Position numbers and translations under genes: made by a program. From Bimastos eiseni (lineage: Eukaryota > Annelida > Clitellata > Crassiclitellata > Lumbricidae), in NCBI GenBank assembly GCA_959347315.1, contig OY365810.1:32831150-32895149 (forward strand): a stretch of 64,000 nucleotides of DNA, in the 5' to 3' direction. Under the pieces are notes generated by a model, which was not told where the DNA came from, made no database searches, and saw nothing but the letters and a program-made list of their open reading frames with translations. Positions 1 to 11,319 of the stretch are shown one piece after another; positions within the stretch are counted from its first letter, which is position 1; every line of letters starts with the position of its first letter.

Positions 1-1800
1 CCCCTAAGACGCAAAAAATGTCCCCCCCCCCACCTGAAATTGGAGGAATTTGCCTCTGGACTACCCCTAACTGGACACCCCTGAGCAAACTGAATTGTTT
101 TATTCGCCATGGTGAGGATGTAGAGTAAGGGTTAACACACAGGATTGTGGGGCCAAGTTCGATTACTGGATTCTTTAAGGTTGACGAGTTTTTTTTTGCT
201 AAGTGGTAGTGTTGGTTACAAATTAGACGTGTAACGTGATGAGCGCCTTGTATGGCTGCCGACAGTTAAATTCGACTTCAGTAATATTTTGTGATCATTC
301 TTTCATGCTGTTTTTTTAATCAGATTGTAGCTTGTCAGTTTGAAATTAAACGGAAATTATTATTATAGTTCTTTTCATCAATTCCAAAATTAACAGGCAA
401 CTTGAATCAAATCTGATGTTTCATTTCTGTATAGATTCAATCGACAGAAGAAACTTTGCTTTGTTTCACGTTGTTTAGCACAAGTTTACTAAATCGTGAA
501 GACTTAACTGGTGAATGCAGTTTATGATCTCAGTAGCAACTGTGCTCACGCTGTCCTGTGAGATGCAGTTTGTGATGAAGTGGCATAATGATCATTACCG
601 GTTATTTCGTATTTTTGTTATATTTTGCTGGAATTCTGTATTTTGATTGTCTTGTCTAAGACTGTCTAAGGCTGCTATGCTGAGGGACAACATTTTCTGT
701 TGTGCCACACTTTTGTCTGCAACAGGTTGTTATCGGCGATGATATTTTACCAGGTTTATTGATCCCAGGTTTTTCTTATGCCCTATTGCAAAAGAAAATG
801 ACTGTATTTCCAACTACATTACCAAGCTATTTCTCTTTAATTTGTTTTCACTAGGTCTTGAGGCTTTGGAATTGACCTCTTTGATGACCATTTAAAACAA
901 AGGTTTTTTTCTGAGAGAATGCATAACATGGACTGTCTTTCTCGGCTTTTCACTGCTATGCATAGAGTTCTTATCGTGGTGTCGTGTACCATTGACAATG
1001 AATCAAAACTTTTACTAATATGGAAGGTCATTGGATATTATATCGTCTTGTTTTGCTGAGAATTTTTTTTTTCTTATGATGAGACAAATGTAGTAAGATT
1101 GAGTCAAAAATAAAAACTCATCTTACTAAAGATCCCTGTAGAGATGTGATGTCGCCCTTAGATTTCGTGGGGTATGATGTGATAATGAAGCATTGGAATT
1201 TTGTTTGCTTTCAAATATAGTGAGCAAACTACTCCAGTGTTGTGCACTGGGAATCCAATTTTGGTGTGAGGCAAAAAGGGAGCTGTCTTGGCAGTCTTAC
1301 TATTTCACTCCCTTGCATCTTTTGTACTACTGCATTTCTCCCACTGTCACTGTTTTCTCCTCTTTGTATCTCTCTTGATATCCTCAGTTTGTTGTCTTGT
1401 AAGATACTTTTTGTTGTGAGAAGACTGTTCCGCCTGAAGGGTATTCCTGTGTCCGTTTGTAACTCCATCTCTTGTCAAAGCAGCTTACAGTAAATGGAAA
1501 AGTGTTGTTGCTTCTATTTTCTTGAAGAAATGTTTAAATGTTGTCGTCCGATCTGAAGACGACATTCTCAATAAATGTTTAATTTGTGTGTAGAGTTTGA
1601 ACTCTCTTGATATTTGGTTTTTGAAACAAGTATCTTCAAAAATCATGCAGTCTGATCAATTCAATTCAATATTCGTTTAATTACAATCAAGCTGACAAAC
1701 CGCAAGTTAATTTACAGAGTTCAGTTTAGTTCAATCTATGCACCAGACTCGGACACCTAAAGCACTAAAACTTCAATGAAGCTGTGGGTCTCGAAATCAT
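1..1800. other. T-rich non-coding DNA, possibly 3'UTR of an upstream gene
   Basis: No convincing coding region. The segment is T-rich with no long open frame. A canonical AATAAA lies at 1570-1575, so part of this could be the 3'UTR of a + strand gene starting left of the window. This is inference only. The first 90 bases match, in reverse orientation, a dispersed repeat also seen near 49325-49430 and 61205-61275. Confidence 0.3.
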
Positions 1801-1802
1801 AT

Positions 1803-1883
1803 GATTAAAAGCCTCAATTCTGCAGTTGGCCATGCATTGCCTTTTCAATGCATGACCAACTGCAGAGTTGAGGTTTTGAATCG
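1803..1883. repeat. 81-nt fold-back hairpin
   Basis: The left arm (1803-1837) and right arm (about 1847-1883) are reverse complements over about 36 bp. The few differences include two compatible with G:U pairing. The loop is about 8 nt. Size and shape fit a metazoan pre-miRNA or a tiny fold-back repeat. Transcription is not shown by the sequence. Confidence 0.6.
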
Positions 1884-1999
1884 CACTTAATCACACACTT
1901 GCCACATGTCTACATATTACCTTGCTATGCTCGCCCGTCTACACGAAATTTTTAAGATTTTACATTTTAAAGATATAATAATCTAGATCGATCCATGGA

Positions 2000-2210
2000 T
2001 TAGCCCCCGGGTATTTGCACAGTTTCTGCTTCGGGACTCACTCCTCCGCGTCCTGTCTGCGACTCGGATCCTCTGTGAAGACCGATCTCCGCGTGCGGAG
2101 GATGAGGTCGCGTTTTGGCGATCGTGCATTCTCGGTCGCTGGTCCGCGGTGTTGGAACGGACTCCCACCTACCGTTAGATTGGCTGACTCATTAGACTCC
2201 TAATGTCCAA
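2000..2210 (+). mobile_element. LINE 3' fragment (end of reverse transcriptase ORF)
   Basis: The + frame reads RFGDRAFSVAGPRCWNGLPP and then RLADSLDS. This is the well-known C-terminal signature of CR1/L2/Rex-type LINE polyproteins. The catalytic RT domain is absent, so this is a 5'-truncated copy. A minus-strand fragment at 62705-62880 ends with a similar LADSVDSF motif and may belong to the same family. Confidence 0.6.
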
Positions 2211-2339
2211 TGACGTCTATAGATGGTTGCCATGACCCTAGGCCTCCAGGGGTAGACCTTCGTCCGATTGAAGGACCTATTGGCAACAATTGCTTCTCTT
2301 GTTCTATTAAGAGCTAAAAATAGACGGCTGGTTTATTAA

Positions 2340-4820
2340 AATCACTTATTAAAAGATTTTAAGTCAATTTCAGATCATGTGCTAAGTGTATACCGATTAT
2401 GCGTGTAAACCGACGTATCTAGTCAAGTGGCCATATATAGACCTAGGCCTACGTCTACGCTGGTTCTCCTAAGGCTAACCTGCTTCTGAAATTAGGCTAG
2501 TTGTTGGAAACTCATAACTTAATGGGTTAGATTTGATTTTGGTAGTTTTTCATCACCTCAGCCCGTTTGAATTAACCTTTCAAGGACCTCGTGCGCAATG
2601 TTCACTTTAGTCATCGAGGTTCTTAACACAAATCCTTCCAGATCTCAGAAATTTCTGATGACCCAAAAATGTCGAAGTCGTAGGCGTATGCTGAATGTTG
2701 AAGACGATTATGGTGACTTTGCGACGAACTCTGTGCCCTAAATTTTTATTGTGCCCATTGACCAGCATGAATGTAGGACATTTGTAGCTAATATGGGAAT
2801 ACTTTCGTATCCTCACAATGTCCAAATCACACGACGCTAAGGTTGGGACTTATATTAGTCCTATAATGTTTCATATTACGTTATGGTTGTATCTTCTTCG
2901 GCGTTAGCCAGGTTAACTGAGTTATTCGTCCGACGTCTTCTATTGTAAACTTCAACAAAATCGTCTACTATTACATAATTCCCAGTAGACCCAAAAATAA
3001 CGCATCAACGATTCAAAACCTATGCGGTCAACAGATAGAGAGACGTGTGAACAAATTTGTTTTTAAGTTTACTATGGAACCTCTGCCTTCTTTGCCAACG
3101 ACTTTTGTAGCGCGCATATCGTAACAATTTTTATTTCAAGCGTACACCACACACCGATCAACAGCTACAATAAAACAAGACGCATTTCCTATTGAAAACA
3201 ATTTTCCTATAATTGCGCTTTTAATAATTGTGACGTTCCTACACTGTCTTTGATAACGTGCAACGTTCCTGCTGAATCCTGCATTATCTTTAATGATTGT
3301 GATTTGTGACGTCCCAGCAGTGTCTTAGATAAATGTGACGTCACAAAGCGAATACAATGTCAAAAGATATGTTCCAAAGATATGAAGCGAATTATCAGTT
3401 TCCATAGCAACGCCGTGGTCTGTTCATTACACCACAGAGCTCTTACAGTAGGGTCTAAATGTACTAAAATAATAGTATTCAGCGCATTATAAAGGTGTTG
3501 ACACTTAACCTTAATAAGGTCAAACATTTGATGGCATTGCCTTCAGGTGAATCATGGGACTAATCAGTCAAGTCTTATTACATAATAGAGGTAACTTCGG
3601 TTAATCATGGAAAAATCAGTTAAGTCGTATTAGGCCTACATAGTTATACAGGTAGATGTTTAATGAATGAGGCTTCATCGAACCCTGACCTTCGTGCCGA
3701 CCTTGAGGACCTTGTGCAAGTCCTTCGCTAACAATTTCTCAACACCAAGCACCATCTGCATCTTTTGAACACTGTCTCAGTAGAGCAGTGCAAGATCCTT
3801 GGTAAGCATGCTGTACAGATATAATTATCTGTTGGTTGAGGGAATGTTCAGACTTTGATGACGTAGAAGAATGCTGGTTCCGAGTGACCGTGCCTATGAG
3901 ACTGGGCGCTGCAGCTGAATCGACTGAGACCACGTGGTAGGAGGCGGTACATCGATGGATCAATGGTGAGGACCCTTACGCTCTCGCTGCGCAGGGGAGA
4001 GTCGTCCTCCGTGTAGTCGTCGGAGACGGTTCGAATCGTAACGCCAGGAAGAAGAGCACTCAGAGGCAGAACGGTGTCACTGGCAATCCACCACTGCCAG
4101 CAAAAAACACGCGCACATACATTTATGATGACGTCATGCCTATATTGACCCTTAATTAAGTTATAGTATGTTACTACTCCTGGGTAAAATTATCGGAATG
4201 CATCGCAACTCTTGGAACCGACGAAATCGTTCTGACGATTGGCATGAACAGGACCCGCAATACAATTTAAATTTCTCATTCTAAAATCACTCCGTTCACT
4301 TCGCTCGTTCAACAGACTGTCGAATCAGAACAGTTACAGTAGCTAGGCTATAGTATGGCTTATTCTCGAGCCTTTGCTGTAATTGGAATGCACTCTTTGG
4401 AATGCCCTGTCTCCTTCTGTTCACTCTACAGTTTTATCTATCTGAAAGTCTCTGATTCTTCTTTGCATTTCTCAAAACCTGTTTCTTCTCGCGGGGCATT
4501 GCGCAATGGCATCGCTTCTAAGCGATTCACTCTACAAGAGGCGCTCTATAAATACTCAACTACAATGCAGTACATAGTTCATCTGATGAATTCAGGGTCA
4601 CGAAGTTAGGCCACTGGTCGGCATTTCAACGGGGGCGCTTTGAATGTCATCTCAAAGTTAACTTGTATTTAGAATCAATCCTAAGGTTTCGTTTTTCGTT
4701 TTTTTCTTTGTCTGTCTCTTCGCTTGCCTTCTCTCTAATCTCATTGTGCACGGGGACGGTATCCAGCCAGTCAGGGCAAGCGCATTGTAACGCGAAAGGT
4801 ACGAGTTTGATCTTCCTCTG
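2340..4820. other. Intergenic, no supported gene
   Basis: Only short unrelated open frames are present, none with recognisable domains. A GGTTCGAATC stretch near 4027 resembles a pol III B box, but no tRNA fold or good A box surrounds it. The octamer TAGGCCTA occurs near 2445 and 3633. Confidence 0.4.
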
Positions 4821-4839
4821 AGATAGTAACCGTGTAGTC

Positions 4840-4935
4840 ACATCATTATCATCGTCATCGTCACCGTCATCGACATTGTCATCATCACCGCCACCATCAT
4901 TATCACTAACATTGTCATCATCATCATCATCTCGA
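4840..4935. repeat. CAT/TCA-type microsatellite
   Basis: Imperfect tandem trinucleotides (tca, tcg, acc variants). No coding evidence. Confidence 0.8.
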
Positions 4936-5493
4936 GCAAGACCTTCACTACCAATTTCTCAACCCATAAATTGAGGATTAATCAAAATATAGAGAACTTA
5001 GAGGCGCTTAATAAATTCAAAATAGGTGAAATATAAACACTGTATTATTATATTGTATTTTCGTTTATTGATAGCACGGCCGTCAGAACGCAACAAAAAC
5101 CTTCACTATACATAGGCCTAAAATGCTCACATGTATATTTACAGGTTGAGGACTTATGGTATAATGAGGTTCAGCATTGGGCGAGGCAATTAAGCGAGGC
5201 AATTAATCAATTAGGCTACTTGCCTATTCAAGCGAATGTGTTTGCTCCTTGTCTTAATTAATTTGCTTTCTCTCTTACTCCTTTAATCTGCTTCAATGTT
5301 CCACTATCTTTCACCGGTTTACTTTCTCCATCTCAAAAGGCATTTTACGTCTAAAATGTCAAATATACGCAAAGATGTGAGCAATAAAAATACTTTTAGC
5401 GGTTTAGTTCCGCAACTACACAAGCCAGATAAACAGCTATAGTCCTATGTGTAATTATAAGAAGTAGGCCTAATTAACGAATAATTGACCTAC

Positions 5494-5763
5494 GTTAAAG
5501 TTGACGTTCGCAATATCGTCTGGAACTATGCGTCCTTTCCAGCTGGCCTTGCATTCGACCTCGACCTCTGACCCATCCGCCATGGTGACCTCTGTAGGGC
5601 TAACATTAGTAACGAGACTTTCGTTGGTTGCATGTCGATTCCTCCTCGATCGGATGAATTCAGTGGCGGACAGGGAAAAAAGATCAACGGAAGAGACGAT
5701 CAACGACAGAGTGACCAGAACGAACGGAAGAGGAAGAAAATGGTGACCACCACAAGAGAACAT
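5494..5763 (-). CDS. Candidate first coding exon of a secreted or membrane protein
   Basis: On the - strand an ATG at 5763 opens a frame whose first 35 or so residues contain a hydrophobic stretch (FLPLPFVLVTLSLIVSSV), like a signal peptide or anchor. It is followed by an Arg-rich segment and a polar part containing VSPTEVTMADGSEVEVECKA. The G-x-V-x-V-x-C pattern resembles the B strand of an immunoglobulin-like domain. The frame runs into a plausible splice donor (CTTTAAC then GTAGGT) ending the exon at 5494; reading on it stops at 5470. The downstream exons were not found. The family is not recognised and the Ig comparison is weak. A chance frame cannot be excluded, because the overlapping - frame at 5700-5990 is only microsatellite. 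Confidence 0.3.
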
Positions 5764-5894
5764 CGTAAGAAGTGGACAATTGGATTCAGACTATAATAGA
5801 TATCAGGTACATATTTACATCTACGATAATTCCAAATAATCACATGCATGCTATCGTTGCTACAATTATTTAACCTATTGTTATTATTTTTTAA

Positions 5895-5977
5895 ATCATC
5901 ATCATCATCATCGTCATCATCGTCGTCGTCATCATCATCATCATCATCGTCCTCATCATCATCATCATCATCATCAT
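5895..5977. repeat. TCA/TCG microsatellite
   Basis: Tandem tca/tcg trinucleotides. They give spurious poly-Ser or poly-Asp frames on the two strands. Confidence 0.9.
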
Positions 5978-6049
5978 TAGATTTGGACATAAATTATGCA
6001 AGATTAAGCAAGTTTATATTGGTATTGAATTCCGTTGTTTTCATTTAGC

Positions 6050-7772
6050 AAGTCGTTAGGTTTACATTCATAAGCCTGTTTAAAATGCTAGGTGTTGAGA
6101 TGCTTGCATTTATAAATTTTTTATACATTACGGCGTATTTGTGGCCCTCGACTTTTATCTAAAATGCAATATGGGCCTTGGAGAAAGAGGTTGTGCACCT
6201 CTGCTACAGTTAAAAAGCCCTAATTTGGGTGCTTACCCGAATAGGAAACCTCTGTTTGATCTTTCTGCAGTCGACTCTGGCAAGAGAATAGGGTGTATAT
6301 CGTCTGGTTGTCTAACTTTCGTCTCGATTACGAAACTTCTTCGGCTGTCAATGTTCTAGTCTGTTGGCGCGCTTTCTTTTTATATGCCGCAAGGGAAAGA
6401 TGACTAGTTACGGTTGCCATAAATGTAGTTAACCTAGATCCTACAGCCAATCAGTGACCGTCGTAGACTTATGCTGATCTCATCATTTCTTTCCATTAAG
6501 CAATCGGCTACTCATTTCGTAGTAATTGTGCCGATCCCTCATTTGAAACGAATGACGTTGCACATTCGTATATGAGTAATCCATTTGACCTGCACATGGT
6601 CATCACTCTTATCCCTCTGAGCCCCAAGTCTCTCCCACAAGGAGTCCACTCATCGGCTTCCAAGAAACATGGATCACGTGACTGTCCATTCACCGAAAAC
6701 TCAACGATGACCACATTCTGGATAACAAGAGAGACAACGATTCTTTAACGAAGCACCGTTCTCCTCCCTCCCCTCGCTCACCCTAATTCCAAACTGACCA
6801 TTCAAAGCTGACCACAGAGTAAGCATGAACCAATCCGGTGAGGCCTTCAGGCGGTGTTGACTCAGCAGAAGAAACTGCCAGATATAACGGAAGAACTGAG
6901 ACCAACGGAGAAGACTCGTGAGTGGCGCAGTGGGCGGAACCGAAGAAAGCATCCTGAGACGGGCAATATATTTCACAACGAAATCTCACGAAGTGCTGTA
7001 CGTAACTACGTATCTTGTCACAAAGAAGAGGTTCTTCGGTTTGGTATAATATGTAATGTTTGAAATTTGCATACGTGTATCTACATACCTACACACCAAC
7101 ATACATACATACATACATACATACATACATACATGCAAATATGCATTTCACCAGTTCTCCACCCAGACATACAGGCATCCATACAACATACATTATAATG
7201 TCCATACACATAGTGTATATGCACATCGGCTACACACTGACCCTTCCTGTCCAATTACCAAAGTGTCAGGTTAAAGGCACAAGAAAACTGTTAGCAGTTA
7301 ATTTACAGTGGGCGTTATTTAAACTGCGCCGATTTAATCAGTAATTAATTTGTTAGAATCCCAACGGATTCTTTCTAAAAGTGAGTAAACGGTCGTAAAG
7401 CCATCAACGATCACTCTCTCTATGGACACAGCGTTTCAATGGCCAGATCCAGATGGTTAGTTGGTTAGTCCGATGAATAAATCGCTCTGTACATCGGTTG
7501 ACCTCAACCGATATATCGTCTAGACGATGGTTAATGAGATGAGGGTATTCTCCGACCGAGTGACCCATTCACCCCTCTAGTCCTCTGCACCCCACCCCTA
7601 CTGAATCACACGTCGAAATAATGGACACTGATTCAAGGTTGCTGACTAATGGAAGAAGCCCGAAGGACGACCAAATGTAGCGCATCGTAAAAGTGAGTCA
7701 GTTTTGGTGAGGAAGAGTGTGGTGTGGAGACATTCGCAATGTTACAGAGACATGGACTGAATAATAGAGATA
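6050..7772. other. Intergenic, with CATA microsatellite
   Basis: No supported gene. A (CATA)n microsatellite lies at about 7100-7135. The segment ends at the ATA target duplication of the transposon that begins at 7773. Confidence 0.5.
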
Positions 7773-8437
7773 GGGACCGTCCATAAATGACGTCACGCAC
7801 TTAGGGGGGAGGGGGGTCTGACATTTGTGACGATGTGTGACGAGGAGGGAGGGGGTATGAGTAATGTGACGTCACATTAAAAAAATAATTTTTGATAAAT
7901 TTCTAAAAACGTCCTTTAACATTTTATAAAGCAATATAAATTTTTTCTTTTATTCACTAGATGCCAATAGCATAGGATTTCTGACAAAATTTTGGTTCTA
8001 AATTTATGTTCACTTTTGACGTTTATTATTACTCTGCCAGGAAGAGAAAATTGCAATTATTCTTTTATGCAGTCGTTCAATGTAGGCTATTATATTTAAA
8101 AAAACGCATTATTTTCGAATTAATAATATTATAAAACGTAAGTATTGTAATTCCTGTCACTATTACGTTGCCCGAGAACTATTCTGGCGTATCTCAAAAT
8201 TTGCCATTAAATTTCGAGAAAATCGATGTGAAAGTTTTGCGTAATATAACGTCATACCAGCGTAATGCGCTATTTCAAATTTGCATAATCGGCGCGAAAT
8301 CAGTAAAAATATATCTACATAAAGTTAATAATACGTTGAGTGTTACTTTGCTCTATAAAAAATAACGGTCGTTAACGGTCGTTCTGATTGACATTGAGCA
8401 GTATAATTCCAGATGATCGTTTGTATCTTATTCTGCT

Positions 8438-8846
8438 TATGAAGAATCCTTACTGTATAAAGCGTTACTCTAGCAGTTAATAATTATGGTGGTAAAAATA
8501 ACTGGCATCATGCAATGTAAAATAAACGCACAGAGTGCGAGCCTTCGCAGTGTGAGTGGAACAGAGAGCAATGCATCAGAGAGAAATGCAGTAGAATGCA
8601 ATATAGCAAGAACAATGCAACAGAGAGAAATGCAGCAGTACAGAAATGCACCACAGAACAATGACACAATACGTTTGAAAATCCGTTTTTCAAGAATTGT
8701 AAAAAAACGGTGATAGTTAATTACAATAAAAATTGTATTATTAAAATGTAATATTTATTATAACAATTTATGAAGAATCCTTACTGTATAAAGCGTTACT
8801 CTAGCAGTTAATAATTATGGTGGTAAAAATAACTGGCATTATGCAA
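8438..8846. repeat. 76-bp direct duplication inside the transposon
   Basis: About 76 bases at 8438-8513 recur nearly unchanged at 8771-8846. The intervening 257 bases include degenerate short repeats rich in cagagagaaatgcag. This looks like a tandem duplication in the 5' leader of the transposase gene. Confidence 0.8.
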
Positions 8847-8902
8847 TTTATAATTACATTTCAATTAATAATTTTTTTAATAGCATCAAATTATCCATCA
8901 CG

Positions 8903-9140
8903 ATGGACAAAAGTAAAATATTCCAGTGTCTTTTTGATGCGTACGTGTTGGCATATCCTACAAAGAGCAAACAGGTTTGCCAAGAACAACTGGTTAAAAA
9001 ATGGAATGAAATAAAAAATGATACAGATTTGCAAGTTAAAGTTGATCACTGGCTTCAAGAATTAAAGGCGATTTCCACCACAAAAAAAGGTTCACTTCTT
9101 TCTTTTTGGGCTAAACAAACGTCATCAGTCGACAAAAAAA
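8903..9140 (+). pseudogene. N-terminal part of the transposase, separated by a frameshift
   Basis: An ATG at 8903 opens a frame of about 78 meaningful residues (MDKSKIFQCLFDAY... to ...SFWAKQTSSVDKK). It has the look of a genuine N-terminal domain, with Cys, Trp and amphipathic segments. At an A-rich run near 9134-9141 the sensible reading moves to the frame of the large transposase ORF. This fits a one-base slip in the homopolymer. A sequencing error or a short intron is also possible. Confidence 0.5.
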
Positions 9141-9150
9141 ACCCAAGACT

Positions 9151-11082
9151 GTGCCTATCGAAACTGTTTCTGTCGAAATGCCTCCGAATTCTGTTTCGCA
9201 GTCTGATGGAAACGAGCTAGTGACCAATGATCATGTAAAGGCTGATGCTGCAGCGCCATGTACTAGCAATTCAGCAACATCAAGAATTGCTACAGTCCAG
9301 CTGCATTTGCAATCACAGATTGATATTGTGAATGCTGATCTGGTTGGCTTGTACGAGCGACAAAAACGTGGAATGCTTACTCATGAACAGGAGATAGAAT
9401 TAAAAGAGAAGACGAAGAAGAAAACTGAATTGGAAAACCAGTTGAAGAAGAAAAAAGGTGATCAAAAACGAGCACAGAAAGCAAGAGATGAAGAGAAAAG
9501 AAAATTGAATGACCTGTTTGAAGATAATCCAGAACTACGCACATCTCTGAAAGCTAGGGCACAGCCTGGTAGGCCGAGAATTGAGGAAGATCAGCCTTTA
9601 TTACTAGAAACTATTGTAGATATTGCTATGTATGGATCGGCGTCGCATGAAAGGAGGCAGAGTGATGTGTACAGAAGTATAAAAACTTTAGACCAGTTAA
9701 CTGAACAGTTGAAAATGGATGGCTTTACAATCAGTAGAAGTGGGCTCTACCTTCGTCTTTTGTCAAAGCGCAGTTCATCTCTTGAAGGTCAGCGTCATGT
9801 GTCAACGGTCCCTGTAAAGCTTATCAGAGCTCAAAATGATCATCATGCAGAACATATAGACGGTTTGTTTTGTACGGCAACCATAAGGCACTTGGAAGAG
9901 TTGGCATCCATGCTAGACCCGAATGAGGTGTGTTTTCTGAGTCAAGACGATAAAGCTCGTGTTCCAATCGGGTTGACTGCTGCTAACAAGCAAAGTCCAC
10001 TACTGGTGCACCTTGAGTACAGAGTCAGTCTGCCTGACCACGACTGGGTTGTGGCAGCAGGACACAAGTTAATTCCTTCAGTCTATGCTGGAATCCAAAT
10101 TCAGCCTAATGGTCTGGGAAACCCAGAAGCTGTTGGTTATTCGGGACCGACATACATAGCAATTAGATCTGGAAAACACTCGTCATCAACAGCATTCAGC
10201 CATGGACTTGATTTAGAAAAATTGCTCACTCTCAAGGAGTTTGATGCCATAACAAAGAGTGGTATTGATCAATTGGTGAAACCAATTTTGGTGTCGACAG
10301 TTGACGGTGGCCCGGACGAGAACCCGAGATACCAAAAAGTAATTACAGTTGCAATCCACCATTTTCTTCAGCACGATTTTGACGCTTTATTCATAGCTAC
10401 CAATGCTCCAGGAAGAAGCGCATTTAATAGGGTCGAGAGAAAAATGGCACCACTCAGTAAGGAACTTGCTGGATTGATATTACCACATGACCATTACGGT
10501 AGTCATTTGAACGAAAGAGGTATTACCATCGACTCCGAACTTGAAAAGACAAATTTTAAGTTCGCAGGAGACACTCTAGCCGAAGTTTGGTCACAGTTGA
10601 TTGTCGATAATTTTCCGACAGTGGCTGAATACATAGACCCAACCAAGACTGAGATCCAGGAACAGAACTTCATGTCCAGAGATCCGAAATGGTACGACGT
10701 CCACGTACGAACAAGCCAATACTTGACACAGATTGTAAAATGCGCTGACAACAAGTGCTGTTCGAAACCAAGAAGCTCATACTTTAGTGTGGTAACAGAA
10801 AGATTTCTTCCTACTCCTTTACCAGTTGTTCAAACCAGCGAAGGTCTTAAAATTCCAGAAAGGACAACAGACGGAGCATCTCATAAATTCCCATCTCTGT
10901 TTGTAACTCAAAGTTTGAAAGTGGATGACATCCTTCCTCGCTCTTCAAATCCTTATCGGTTGATTCCATATGACTTGTACTGTCCGTCAATACAATCCGT
11001 GCTTGGCGACAGGATTTGCAAAAAATGTCACACATACTTCGCGTCGTTAGTCATGCTGCGCAACCACTCTGCAACTCACTAG
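9151..11082 (+). CDS. DDE-type transposase of the 7773-11681 element
   Basis: An open frame of 643 residues. Residues about 50-125 form a charged coiled coil rich in Lys and Glu. Residues about 200-440 look like an RNase H-fold DDE core: FLSQDDKAR (Asp about 266/267), VDGGPDENPRY (Asp about 385) and FNRVERKMAPLS (Glu about 429). The spacing recalls Transposase_36/ISAZ013 enzymes, the relatives of Zator (family knowledge, not searched). The C terminus has a C2H2 finger, Cx2C-x12-Hx3H (CKKCHTYF...H...H, about residues 620-641), suggesting DNA binding. The frame ends at TAG (11080-11082), but the same frame stays open for 78 more codons to TAA at 11319 and remains protein-like. The intact N terminus probably begins upstream at 8903 in another frame, so the first displayed residue (a GTG) is not the native start. 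The enzyme would cut at the TIRs in the nucleus. Confidence 0.75.
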   Translation: MPIETVSVEMPPNSVSQSDGNELVTNDHVKADAAAPCTSNSATSRIATVQLHLQSQIDIVNADLVGLYERQKRGMLTHEQEIELKEKTKKKTELENQLKKKKGDQKRAQKARDEEKRKLNDLFEDNPELRTSLKARAQPGRPRIEEDQPLLLETIVDIAMYGSASHERRQSDVYRSIKTLDQLTEQLKMDGFTISRSGLYLRLLSKRSSSLEGQRHVSTVPVKLIRAQNDHHAEHIDGLFCTATIRHLEELASMLDPNEVCFLSQDDKARVPIGLTAANKQSPLLVHLEYRVSLPDHDWVVAAGHKLIPSVYAGIQIQPNGLGNPEAVGYSGPTYIAIRSGKHSSSTAFSHGLDLEKLLTLKEFDAITKSGIDQLVKPILVSTVDGGPDENPRYQKVITVAIHHFLQHDFDALFIATNAPGRSAFNRVERKMAPLSKELAGLILPHDHYGSHLNERGITIDSELEKTNFKFAGDTLAEVWSQLIVDNFPTVAEYIDPTKTEIQEQNFMSRDPKWYDVHVRTSQYLTQIVKCADNKCCSKPRSSYFSVVTERFLPTPLPVVQTSEGLKIPERTTDGASHKFPSLFVTQSLKVDDILPRSSNPYRLIPYDLYCPSIQSVLGDRICKKCHTYFASLVMLRNHSATH

Positions 11083-11319
11083 CAGGAATCAATTATTCCA
11101 CCAAAACGCATTAGGCCACAGAGAGTAGCTGCACGTCGGCAACGTGAACTAATGGTTATACTCGCGAGAGAAGAAAATGGAGAGAGTGTGAATTGGATGG
11201 AGGAAGAAGATCTTGAGCTGAATGGAATATCTATACCACAGGATGAACAGATCTGTGCTACCCCAATTTATTCCATTAAGGAGCATTTTGCTTCCCCATG
11301 GGAAAATGGAGAAGCATAA
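11083..11319 (+). pseudogene. C-terminal extension after an in-frame TAG
   Basis: Directly after the transposase TAG, the same frame is open for 78 codons to a TAA at 11317-11319. It is charged and protein-like (RPQRVAARRQRELMVILARE, then an acidic stretch). It is either the former C terminus cut off by a nonsense change or a readthrough extension. Confidence 0.5.

Noticed and set aside
1193..1493. Overlapping 60-83 residue frames
   Set aside because: Three competing frames on both strands in T-rich DNA, no domain.
3970..4060. Possible tRNA gene with a GGTTCGAATC B box
   Set aside because: No acceptor stem, no convincing A box or anticodon arm.
5700..6048. Poly-Asp and poly-Ser frames
   Set aside because: Microsatellite translation.
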